In this document: positions 25,789 to 33,940 of the stretch, piece after piece | Numbering within the stretch: the first letter of the stretch is position 1 | Layout of the letters: each line of letters opens with the position of its first letter | From: Terriglobia bacterium | GTDB taxonomy: Bacteria; Acidobacteriota; Terriglobia; Acidiferrales; UBA7541 | Reading direction: 5' to 3' | Length of the DNA: 64,000 nucleotides | Assembly (NCBI GenBank): GCA_020073485.1 | Contig: JAIQFB010000008.1 | Span: forward strand, 1-64,000 | Notes under the pieces: generated by a model | What the model was told of the DNA's origin: nothing | Databases searched by the model: none | The model's input: only the letters and a program-made list of their open reading frames with translations | Made by a program: the position numbers and the translations under genes

Positions 25789-27735
25789 TTAGCGCGGTTG
25801 AGTTACGACGTCAAGCAGAGCCGGCTCGCCACGTTTGACCACGGCGATCGCGCGCTTTAGCGCGGGGGCGAGATCCTTGGGATCGGTGATCGGGCCTTCG
25901 GCGTAGACGCCCATGCTCTGCGCGAGTTTCGAGAAATCCAGTGTGGGGTCCTCGAACGTGGTGCCGATTCCGGCGCGATCGATGCCGCGATTGTGCCGGT
26001 TGGCCATGCGCTGCACGTGCATGAGTTCTTCGTGGTAGGCGCGGTTGTTGTGCATGACGCTCAGGATCGGGATGCGGTGGTGCGCCGCCGTCCACAGAAC
26101 GGCCGGAGCAAACAGCAGGTCGCCATCGTCCTGAATGCTGACAGAAAACCGCCCGTACTTGCGGTTGGCGAGCGCGGCGCCCACCGAGGCGGGGGCGTTG
26201 TATCCAATCCCTCCGCCGCCCTGGGTGCCGATATATTGATAGTGCTTGTCAAAGGGCCACAGCCGCAGCGGCCACCAGCTGAAGTGGCGGAGGACGGAGA
26301 CCAGCGACCAGTCCTCGTCCTTGATCTGCGCCCACAACTCGGCGCACACGCGGGCCGTGCTGATAGGGCTCGCGTCCCAGGCGTACAACGCATCATTGCG
26401 CGCTTCGTCCAGCGCTTTCTGGTGCGCCGCCGCCAGTTTTGTTCCGCGATCCTGGAAGGCGCGCTTGCGATCAGCGGTGAGCTGACGTTTAACTTCTTCA
26501 ATCAGGTACGGCAAAGTCGCTTCCGCATCGGCGGCCATCGAAAGATCGACGCCGGTGTAGCGGTAAAAATCCTGGTAATTCGCCTTGATATTAAGATCGC
26601 CGGTGCTGATGCTGATAATTTTCGCGCCGCTCCTGGTAATCGGACGCGAAGTGCGGTGCACCTGATCGTGGTAGGAGTTCACAGCGCTCCAAAGATCGGG
26701 TGCCTCCAGGCCCACGACTAAGTCGGCGTTCGAGATCACGGCGGCGCGGCGGGAAGATTGATTGAGAGGATGCCGCGTCGGGAAATTCATCCGGCCGGCC
26801 TGGTCGATGACCGGCGCCTGCAGCAATTCGGCAAGCTCGACAAGGTGGTCGATTCCGGCCTGCGTGCGCGCGGCGCGGTCGGCGACGAACACTGGATTTT
26901 CGGCCTGCAGCAGCATGCGCGCGGCTTCGGCTACGGCGGCAGAATCGCCTGCCGGAGGAGTCGACAGCGCGAGTTTCGGTATGCTCTGGCTGGTTCCCTC
27001 CTGGATAGGATTTTCCTGGAGTTCGCTATCAGCGACCAGCAACACCGGGCCCATCGGCGGCGTCATGGCGATTTTGTAGGCGCGCACGGCGGACTCGGCA
27101 AAGTGCGGCAGCGAAATCGGCAGGTCGTCCCACTTGGTGTAGTCGCGGACCATGGCTGCGGCGTCCTGCACGCTGTGGGGCCATTCGCCGTAGGCGGAGT
27201 CGCGCTTGGTGGCGTCGATGACGTTGGCGACAATCATATAAATCGGGACGCGGTCGCAGTACGCGTTATAGATGGCCATGGAGGCGTGCTGCAATCCTAC
27301 GGTGCCATGGGCGAAGATGCACAGCGGCTTGCCTTCCACTTTCGCATAGCCGTGGCCCATGGCTACCGAGGACTCTTCGTGGCAGCAAGAGATTAATTCG
27401 GGATTTTTGTTGCCTCCGTAATTGATCACGGATTCATGAAGGGCGCGAAAACTGGAGCCCGCAACGCAGCACACGTAGTCAAAGCCGAGATTCTTCAAAA
27501 TGTCGACCATGAAGTCCGAGCCGGAGCGGTCCACGGTCAGGACTTCGGATTCCGGGGCCGGATCGGTTTCGATCAATGGGGGCAGGAGAGGCATCGCGGC
27601 GGTCGGCTCCGGCGCGGCGGGCTTGCCTGGCGTTGCGTGCAGGGCTTCGGCCGGGGCCGCCAACGTGGCGGCTCCGGCGGCCACGCTCTTCAGGAAATTC
27701 CGGCGGCCTACCGCCGGTTTTTTGGATTTGGTCAT
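25789..27735 (-). CDS. Tat-exported thiamine-diphosphate enzyme (acetolactate synthase/pyruvate oxidase fold)
   Basis: A 648-residue ThDP enzyme with all three domains. The N-terminus is a twin-arginine signal (GRRNFLKSVAAGAATL), unusual for this superfamily. The PYR domain has the cofactor-activating Glu in CCHEESSVAMGHGYA, a central DHS_like domain follows, and the PP domain has the metal motif D-D-G-D...N-N (IQDDGDLLF to MHNNRAYH). Pyruvate oxidase-like members pass electrons from a 2-oxo acid to FAD, then to quinone or another acceptor. Here the next gene is a cytochrome c 9 bp away and the upstream gene a secreted alpha/beta hydrolase 51 bp away. A periplasmic oxidative decarboxylase or C-C lyase is the likely role; substrate and flavin content are unknown. 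The ATG was chosen over a GTG five codons earlier because GGAG is properly spaced from it. Confidence 0.93.
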   Translation of the reverse strand: MTKSKKPAVGRRNFLKSVAAGAATLAAPAEALHATPGKPAAPEPTAAMPLLPPLIETDPAPESEVLTVDRSGSDFMVDILKNLGFDYVCCVAGSSFRALHESVINYGGNKNPELISCCHEESSVAMGHGYAKVEGKPLCIFAHGTVGLQHASMAIYNAYCDRVPIYMIVANVIDATKRDSAYGEWPHSVQDAAAMVRDYTKWDDLPISLPHFAESAVRAYKIAMTPPMGPVLLVADSELQENPIQEGTSQSIPKLALSTPPAGDSAAVAEAARMLLQAENPVFVADRAARTQAGIDHLVELAELLQAPVIDQAGRMNFPTRHPLNQSSRRAAVISNADLVVGLEAPDLWSAVNSYHDQVHRTSRPITRSGAKIISISTGDLNIKANYQDFYRYTGVDLSMAADAEATLPYLIEEVKRQLTADRKRAFQDRGTKLAAAHQKALDEARNDALYAWDASPISTARVCAELWAQIKDEDWSLVSVLRHFSWWPLRLWPFDKHYQYIGTQGGGGIGYNAPASVGAALANRKYGRFSVSIQDDGDLLFAPAVLWTAAHHRIPILSVMHNNRAYHEELMHVQRMANRHNRGIDRAGIGTTFEDPTLDFSKLAQSMGVYAEGPITDPKDLAPALKRAIAVVKRGEPALLDVVTQPR

Positions 27736-27786
27736 GGATTTAATCTCCACTCTGGTACTTGGCCTGAATCCGCCAATTTCGGAAAT

Positions 27787-29034
27787 CTACTGGCCACTGT
27801 GAAGGTGTTTGCCTTCGGATGCCGGTTCGAGCCGCGCCTGGATCCAGGGCATGACAATTTCCTCGCCGATTCTGGAATTCGGCCACTCCTGCGAGCGCCC
27901 CGTGTGTCCTCCGTCGGGATTCACCCAGGACCATTTTACCGCGCCGCCCGATTGCATTAGCAAGTAGAGATCGGAGATGGGCACCTGGCTGTCTTTCTCG
28001 CCATTCAGCACAAGCATCGGAGCGGAGGGCCAGCCAAGAAATCCCTGCGTCTTCAGCGACAGCCGCGGGCCGTAAGCGTAAAACTCGTCCAGCGACTTGA
28101 CGCCGTAGATCGCGGCGCGCGCCGCGAAAAGATCGAACAGGTATTCGGGCGTGCCGAGCGATTCCTTCTGCCATTCCGCCGTGTAGTAGTCATGCACCGG
28201 TCCGCCCTGCACGACCGCGCCGCGCAGGCGATCCTTCTCCGTGTAAGCGATGTTCGCCGCCCAGTGGCCGCCATAACTTACGCCCCAGGCGACAATGCGC
28301 TTGCTGTCCACCTCGGGCCGAGTGGCCAGATAATCAAGCACGCGCGAGAAGATGCGCTCCGAGCCAACGTCCGCCTTCACCGGCGACTCTCCGGTGCCGG
28401 GCATATCCACGGCCACCACGCCGATGCCGGCGCGGAATAGCGAATCGCGCCCTTGAATTTCATCTTCCTTGCGCGAATCGGTTCCGTTGATCATCAGGAC
28501 CATGGGCGCGGGGCGCACATCTTTCGGGAGACGAATATATCCGGCAATTTCCTTGCCTTCAAAGGGAATGCGCACAATTTCGATCGGAGGATCGAGGAAC
28601 CGTCCGTAATTGCGAAATGCGGCCAAGGCATTCTGATAGGCCTTTTGCTTGCCCGGCGAATTCGGGACGGGCCAGCGGGCGGCGGTGTAATAGCGGAAGG
28701 CCCAGAAGTAATCGTCGCGCGCCGCGGGTGTGTTTTTGTCGGCCTCTTCGGACTTGGCGCGTTTGTCGTAGCGCTCGGCGATGGCGCTCCAGGCAGCGGC
28801 CCATTCGTCACGGTCCAAGCTCTGGATGTTGGCGAGGGCTTCGCGGGCGTCATCGGACTTCAGGCCGCCCACCGGGCCCAGATTTTTGTCCACGCGGCGC
28901 TGGGTTTCCTGCTTGAGCTCTTCCCATGTGCGCGTGGGAGCCATTTGCGCGGCGGCGGCGACCGCGCCGGCGAGGGCGAATACGAGCAGCGTCGCGATTC
29001 GGCGCAAAGCGAACGAGCGATCGAATCGATTCAT
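27787..29034 (-). CDS. Secreted alpha/beta hydrolase with N-terminal helical domain
   Basis: A 415-residue alpha/beta hydrolase. AAGGAGG precedes the ATG, and a signal peptide (ATLLVFALAGAVAAAA) follows a basic n-region. An N-terminal helical domain of about 130 residues comes before the hydrolase core. The nucleophile is in WGVSYGG, the acid in NGEKDSQVP and the His in DGGHTG. This layout is that of FrsA/DUF1100 and 2,6-dihydroxypseudooxynicotine hydrolase-like enzymes, some of which cleave C-C bonds. It is the first gene of the operon with the exported ThDP enzyme and cytochrome c, so its product could be the oxo acid used next; that link is inference. Confidence 0.9.
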   Translation of the reverse strand: MNRFDRSFALRRIATLLVFALAGAVAAAAQMAPTRTWEELKQETQRRVDKNLGPVGGLKSDDAREALANIQSLDRDEWAAAWSAIAERYDKRAKSEEADKNTPAARDDYFWAFRYYTAARWPVPNSPGKQKAYQNALAAFRNYGRFLDPPIEIVRIPFEGKEIAGYIRLPKDVRPAPMVLMINGTDSRKEDEIQGRDSLFRAGIGVVAVDMPGTGESPVKADVGSERIFSRVLDYLATRPEVDSKRIVAWGVSYGGHWAANIAYTEKDRLRGAVVQGGPVHDYYTAEWQKESLGTPEYLFDLFAARAAIYGVKSLDEFYAYGPRLSLKTQGFLGWPSAPMLVLNGEKDSQVPISDLYLLMQSGGAVKWSWVNPDGGHTGRSQEWPNSRIGEEIVMPWIQARLEPASEGKHLHSGQ

Positions 29035-29126
29035 GGGGCCCCTCCTTGAATCTTGGTGAACCACGATACGATTTCCAGCCACCCGGTAACGCAAGATACC
29101 ACGCTTCCGCCCGGGTTCAGCCGATG

Positions 29127-29160
29127 AAAAAAAAGGGCCGGTCTCAGAAGACCGGCCCTT
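29127..29160 (-). terminator. Intrinsic terminator of the first TonB receptor gene
   Basis: AAGGGCCGGTCT (29133-29144) pairs perfectly with AGACCGGCCCTT (29149-29160) around a four-base loop. On the minus strand the stem is followed by a run of T (plus-strand A at 29127-29134). It lies 20 bases past the stop of the receptor gene. Confidence 0.93.
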
Positions 29161-29180
29161 GTGTTGTTAGACCGCAGCGG

Positions 29181-32100
29181 CTACCAGATAAGTTTCAAAC
29201 CCAGCTGGATCGAACGGTTCGAGCCCGTGCCGAGGACGGGGTTGGGAGATGCCTGGTCGGGAGTATTGCAGCCGCAGCCAAAGGTCGCGGGCGCCGAAGG
29301 ATCGTTGAAGCCGGCGCCTGCGGGCCCCGTGGGGTTGTAGAGATTTGGATGGTTGAGGACGTTAAAGAACTCCGCGCGAAATTGCGCGGTGAGGCGTTCC
29401 TTGAATTTCTCGTCCTTGACGATCGAGACGTCCCAGTTCTTGAATCCAGCGCCGCGGAAGATGCCACGGCCGGCGTTGCCAAGAGTGCCCAACGCCGGAG
29501 GAGTCAAGATTGTGCTGCCCTGCATATAGCACCCGCCGACGGTAGTCAGTGCGGCGGACGCATTCGGTCCAAAGGTCGCGGCGGCAGCCGTGCATGCTGC
29601 TGGAATGGCCGTTTTATTTCCGCACAGCGTGTCTCCGAAACACGGGAGTGCCTGGGGGCCGGATTTGAAGCCACTAGGCGGACCGGAGATGTTCCAGAAC
29701 TGTCCGTAGGAGTCGAGTTCCGTCACTTGACCTGTCCCGCTGAAGTCGTTGGTCAGGTCTTGCGCGGTCCACGGAGAACCACCCTGCAAGGTCAGCACGG
29801 AATTCAGCTGCCAGCCTTGCAGCAGTTGTCCCGGAGATTTCATTCCGGGGATGGCATAGGTGGTTGAGATGGTCACGCGATGGCGGATGTCGAAATCGCT
29901 GTTCCCGTACATGCTGGCCGGGTGCGCGCTATCCACGGGCAGGAAGTTGGAGCCGAAATTGGCGGAAGCGTTGTCGAGTGCGTGAGCGTAGGTGTAACCG
30001 ACCAGGAACGACAAGCCATGCGCCGGACGCTGGGTGAGGGTCACGTGCAAGCCGTTGTAGTTGGACTTGTCGATGTTGGACAAGCGGTCGATCTGGGCCA
30101 GGTATGGGAACTTACTGTAATACGGGCGGGCCTTTTGCTCCGCCGCCGACGAAGCAGCCGACGGGTCGCCAGCCGCAATCTGGCCCGCTGTGAACCCGGC
30201 ACCCAAGGCTGGTTGATTGATGTTCGCGAATCCGAGGAAACCAGTGCCGTGGTTACCGACATAGGTAATCTCCAGGGACATATCATTGGTAATGGCGCGT
30301 TGAATGCCTAAGGACCAGGTGCCCACATAAGGCGTTCGCATGTTGGGATCTAGCGCTTCCGTGTTGCAGGGGGCTGGATCCGTAACTGAAGTGGCAGAAC
30401 CAGCGGGAGTGAAGGTCAGACCATCGCCGCACTGCAATGCGAAAACGCTGGCCGGGAAAATTGTGCCGCAGGCTGTGGTTCCGCCGCTCACGCAGGCCGG
30501 GGTTTGCGCTTGCCAGCCCGCTGAGAGCGCGGTGCCGGAAACACTTTCCGTGATGACTCCCATGTTTCCCGGGCCGTTCCTGATCGTCTGAGTGCTGGTA
30601 CCATTTACGCAAGGGTTCGTTGAGCAGAAATACTCGGTGGCGCCAGTTGGCACCTGGTTCAGGCCAAGCTGGTTGCCCACGGCGATAAACACGCTATAGG
30701 GCAACTGCTCGTACATGATGCTGCCGCCCCCGCGAACAACGGTTTTTCCGTTGCCCTGGACGTCCCAGGCGAAGCCCACGCGCGGCGAAAAATTCTTGTG
30801 GTTGCCGTGAAAGGCGGAAGTCTCTCCGAAGCCGACCTGCACCAGCCCGGTCGGCGAATTGGGATCGAAGTTGCCGAGTTGGTTGTCGCGATCCTTCAAA
30901 ACGGTCTGGAGTTCGTAGCGAACTCCAAGGTTCACGGTGAGCCGCGGCGCAATATGCCAGTCGTCCTGCATGAAACCGGCGTAGCCCTGATTGCTCAGGT
31001 GGCGCTCCGGGTTGCCAACGAGAATGGCGGACAGAGTTCCACTGTTACGAACGGTGCCGGTAAGAAATTGCTGCAAGGTCTTGAACCGGATGCTGCCCTT
31101 GCCGTTGGCGGTGACGAACACGTCGGCGGTATTGCTGATGATTTCCCCACCGAACTTGAAGGCGTGTTTGCCGCGCAAGACCGAGACGTGATCGATGATG
31201 TCCAGCGCGCCGGTTGGTCCCGGATGCTTGGGCCAGTTACCGCCGAGACGGAAATTCGTCGCCGAAAACGGATTGATACGGATGAAGGGGAAACCGAAAA
31301 ACCGAGGATCGGTTACGCCGGTATTGATGCCGTAGGAAAGCGGATTCACATTGGCGTCGACCGAATCATAGGTCTGGTGGAAGTAAGAGTAACCGGCTCG
31401 AGCTTCGTTGACGACGGTCGAATTCGGGGTCCAGGTCCACGCACCCGATCCCACTTGCACGCGTCCATAGAGATTTGACATCCAGGGAGAGTTGCTCGAC
31501 CCGGGAAGCCCGACCTGGTAGGCGCCGTCATTCCAGATGCCGCCGCCCCGGCCGTTGAAATACATGCCGGAAAGCGAATGCTTGTCGTTGATGTGGTAGT
31601 CGACCTTTGCCACGCCGTTCTTTTGTGAATTGGTGCTCACAAGGCCGAGAGGAAGGGGAGCGGTAGTCGTGTTCGTTGGAAACAGCGATTCGCTCGATCC
31701 GGGAGTGAAATTGGTGGGCTTCACGGAACAATCCGGATTGAGTCCGGCAAGCTGACGGCTAAGCGCGGTAACATTCGCGTACCCTACGGCATTGCAGGCA
31801 TCCACGAGGCTTTTAGATGGGTCAGCCCCCCCCGGAGTCGTGACCGTCAGAGGAGGCGTCAACAAAAGTGTGCTTCCCACATTGTAGTCCTGGCCTTCGT
31901 AATTGATGAAGTAGAACAGCTTATCCTTCTTAATCGCGCCGCCAAGGCTGGCGCCGTATTGCTCCAGGCCCACCGGCGCCTTGTTGCAGATCGACGGAGT
32001 GGCGACGCATGCGGTTTGACTTGCCGAGTTGAAAAAGTTGCGCGCGTCCAAAACGGTATCGCGGCCGAAAGCGAATGCGGTGCCGTGGATCGTGTTGGTG

Positions 32101-32891
32101 CCGGACTTGATGCCGGCGTTAACGATGGCGCCGGGCTTCCAGCCGAATTCCGCCTTGGGATTCTGCTCGGTATTGAATTCCTGAATCGCATCGATGGGCA
32201 AGGAAGTGGACGCATCGCCCGCGGGGATGACCGCGTTCAAAACGCTGGATCCAGTATAAGGATCGTCTTCGCGGACGCCGTCGAGCAAGTAGCCGATATC
32301 TTCCGGGCGCGTGCCGTTGGCGGAGCGCGCGGCGCTGCCGCCGCCCGGGTAAACCGTCATGCCGGGGCGCAGGGTGAGGAGGTTGATGTAGTTGCGGCCA
32401 TTCAAGGGCAGGTCATTGATGGTCTGGTTGCTGAGCGTGCCGCCCAGGGTCGCGTTGGTGGTTTCCACCAGCGGAGGAGCCTCGGTGATGGTGATCGTCT
32501 GGCTCACCTCGCCGGGCTGCAAGGACAAGTCCACGCGAATTTCTTTTCCCACCTGCAGCAGGACGTTCTGCTGTTCAACCTTCTTGAAGCCCTTGGCCTC
32601 GGCGCGAATGGTATAGGTGCCGGGAAGCAGGTTCGGCGCGTTATAAATGCCGGCATCGTCCGCAGTAAGGGTTCGAGTGAGGTTGCGTTGGGTATCGATG
32701 ACTGTGACGGTTGCGCCGGAGATGGCGCCGCCGGATTGATCCATGATCGTTCCCGTGATGCGCCCTTCATTTCCTTGAGAGAAGACGGGAATGCAAACTA
32801 GAAACACAGCCATCACAAGGCATATTGCGCGAACGACACGCAACATTTGTGCACACGACGACACAATTGACAGAGACTTTCTTGAAATCAT
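29181..32891 (-). CDS. TonB-dependent receptor, Oar-like
   Basis: A 1,236-residue outer-membrane receptor. After a signal peptide (cleavage near V-F-S-Q) comes a carboxypeptidase-regulatory-like Ig domain (GRITGTIMDQSGG to GFKKVEQQ), a plug containing LPLNGRNYINLL, and a long beta-barrel ending in Q-L-G-L-K-L-I-W; the final aromatic residue is the outer-membrane insertion signal. Oar-type receptors of acidobacteria import large or oligomeric ligands powered by TonB. The ATG at 32891 has a G-rich ribosome binding site; a later ATG at 32846 is possible. The longer frame starting at 33011 is excluded because it would begin at the inferred transcription start. It is flanked by its own terminator and a SnoaL-like gene; no enzyme partner indicates its ligand. 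Confidence 0.94.
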   Translation of the reverse strand: MISRKSLSIVSSCAQMLRVVRAICLVMAVFLVCIPVFSQGNEGRITGTIMDQSGGAISGATVTVIDTQRNLTRTLTADDAGIYNAPNLLPGTYTIRAEAKGFKKVEQQNVLLQVGKEIRVDLSLQPGEVSQTITITEAPPLVETTNATLGGTLSNQTINDLPLNGRNYINLLTLRPGMTVYPGGGSAARSANGTRPEDIGYLLDGVREDDPYTGSSVLNAVIPAGDASTSLPIDAIQEFNTEQNPKAEFGWKPGAIVNAGIKSGTNTIHGTAFAFGRDTVLDARNFFNSASQTACVATPSICNKAPVGLEQYGASLGGAIKKDKLFYFINYEGQDYNVGSTLLLTPPLTVTTPGGADPSKSLVDACNAVGYANVTALSRQLAGLNPDCSVKPTNFTPGSSESLFPTNTTTAPLPLGLVSTNSQKNGVAKVDYHINDKHSLSGMYFNGRGGGIWNDGAYQVGLPGSSNSPWMSNLYGRVQVGSGAWTWTPNSTVVNEARAGYSYFHQTYDSVDANVNPLSYGINTGVTDPRFFGFPFIRINPFSATNFRLGGNWPKHPGPTGALDIIDHVSVLRGKHAFKFGGEIISNTADVFVTANGKGSIRFKTLQQFLTGTVRNSGTLSAILVGNPERHLSNQGYAGFMQDDWHIAPRLTVNLGVRYELQTVLKDRDNQLGNFDPNSPTGLVQVGFGETSAFHGNHKNFSPRVGFAWDVQGNGKTVVRGGGSIMYEQLPYSVFIAVGNQLGLNQVPTGATEYFCSTNPCVNGTSTQTIRNGPGNMGVITESVSGTALSAGWQAQTPACVSGGTTACGTIFPASVFALQCGDGLTFTPAGSATSVTDPAPCNTEALDPNMRTPYVGTWSLGIQRAITNDMSLEITYVGNHGTGFLGFANINQPALGAGFTAGQIAAGDPSAASSAAEQKARPYYSKFPYLAQIDRLSNIDKSNYNGLHVTLTQRPAHGLSFLVGYTYAHALDNASANFGSNFLPVDSAHPASMYGNSDFDIRHRVTISTTYAIPGMKSPGQLLQGWQLNSVLTLQGGSPWTAQDLTNDFSGTGQVTELDSYGQFWNISGPPSGFKSGPQALPCFGDTLCGNKTAIPAACTAAAATFGPNASAALTTVGGCYMQGSTILTPPALGTLGNAGRGIFRGAGFKNWDVSIVKDEKFKERLTAQFRAEFFNVLNHPNLYNPTGPAGAGFNDPSAPATFGCGCNTPDQASPNPVLGTGSNRSIQLGLKLIW

Positions 32892-33012
32892 CGCCCCCCC
32901 AAGAAATAAATTCCAACCCATTTTTTGCCCGGGACTGGAATGGGCCCGCCAAAGGCCAATACGACCCGGATTAAAAGTTGGCAAGGACCTGGCCCCGTTG
33001 CTATGGCCCATG

Positions 33013-33042
33013 CGTTTATCACTGCGTGGCGATTATTGTCAA
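33013..33042 (-). promoter_or_regulatory. Promoter of the first TonB receptor gene
   Basis: On the minus strand a perfect -35 TTGACA (33037-33042) is followed after 18 bp by TAAACG (33013-33018), with TG just before it as in an extended -10. The arrangement is the same as at the other two receptor genes, but the palindrome over the -10 is degenerate (GTGATAAACGCAT). The predicted leader is about 115 bases. Confidence 0.55.
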
Positions 33043-33180
33043 GACTATTGTGAACTTTCAAATAATGGCCGGTCCGTATACCCGTCAGAAGCCTTCCGAA
33101 ATTTCAGGCCGATCCTCGGACCCGGTGGCTAGGGACCCATCGCGGGATCCGCCCGGTCTCAGGGATTGTTTGGCTGGAGT

Positions 33181-33720
33181 TTACGGATTAGTGGGAGTAC
33201 GCAAGGGCCGGTCCGGTGAGGCGGGGCGCGACTCGGGAAACTCGGCCTCGTGGAACGTGCTGATCACCCAGCGGCCGTCCTGCCTGGTGAGGGTGGCGAT
33301 CATGAGCCCCTTGCGCGGCGGTACCTCCGTGCCGTCCGCCGCTTTCGTCCCGGTGATGGTGGTGTCGGCATCGACGGTGGCGACGTCCGGGGTGAAAAAG
33401 CGGATGCTTCTGACGATGTCGGTGCGATGGGAATCCTTAAGATTGCCCGCGAAGAGCGAAGCGAACCATGCCTCGATGTCCTTCCGGCCGCGGCGGTGCA
33501 CGCCGCGCATGTTGGTGAAATCGCCGTCCGCGGCAAAGGTCATGGCCGTGGCATGCGCGTCATGTCGCGTGAAACTCTCGTAGAAGTCGGTGAAGACCTG
33601 CTTGATCGCCGCCGTATCCGCTTCGGCGCCCATGGGCGAGTTCTGAGCCGGGAATGCAGAAAGCGAAGGAAACAGTCCGAGAGCCATGGCCATGGCCGCG
33701 AATATGCGAAGCAAACGCAT
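33181..33720 (-). CDS. Secreted SnoaL-like (DUF4440/SgcJ-type) protein
   Basis: A 179-residue protein with GGGAG eight bases before the ATG and a signal peptide (MRLLRIFAAMAMALGLFPSL). The mature part has the cone-shaped NTF2/SnoaL fold pattern: IKQVFTDFYESFTRHDAHA, FTNMRGVHRRGRKDIEAWF, and VATVDADTTITG near the end. Members of this group are often small ligand-binding or isomerase-like proteins of unknown role. It is divergent from the FAD oxidoreductase operon (220 bp shared upstream region). A much longer frame reaching 34263 is an artefact running antisense into that operon. Confidence 0.88.
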   Translation of the reverse strand: MRLLRIFAAMAMALGLFPSLSAFPAQNSPMGAEADTAAIKQVFTDFYESFTRHDAHATAMTFAADGDFTNMRGVHRRGRKDIEAWFASLFAGNLKDSHRTDIVRSIRFFTPDVATVDADTTITGTKAADGTEVPPRKGLMIATLTRQDGRWVISTFHEAEFPESRPASPDRPLRTPTNP

Positions 33721-33860
33721 TGTGAACTCCCTGGCGCGAGGATGCGAAAAATGGCGAGCCCTTAGTTGCGGCGTAATCTTATTACATTTCCAACCTGAGA
33801 GGAATGTTCGGGCAGCCCGTTCGCGCATGGAGCGGCCGGGGCATTGCCGCGTAAATCCGA

Positions 33861-33888
33861 TTGACAAAATGACCGCGCGGAATAAGCT
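33861..33888 (+). promoter_or_regulatory. Sigma-70-type promoter of the FAD oxidoreductase operon
   Basis: TTGACA at 33861-33866 and TAAGCT at 33883-33888 are separated by 16 bp. The inferred start near 33895 leaves a leader of about 46 bases before the ATG at 33941. The -35 is perfect and the -10 weak. Confidence 0.5.
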
Positions 33889-33940
33889 CTGGGGCAGGTT
33901 GTGGCGATCCACCCCCGAAAGAACGCGGCAGGAGGATGAC

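Noticed and set aside
32984-33000. Sigma-54-like GG-N10-GC on the minus strand before the first TonB receptor
   Set aside because: The -24 side lacks TGGCAC and a perfect TTGACA with a -10-like box lies just upstream; GC-rich sequence gives such matches by chance.
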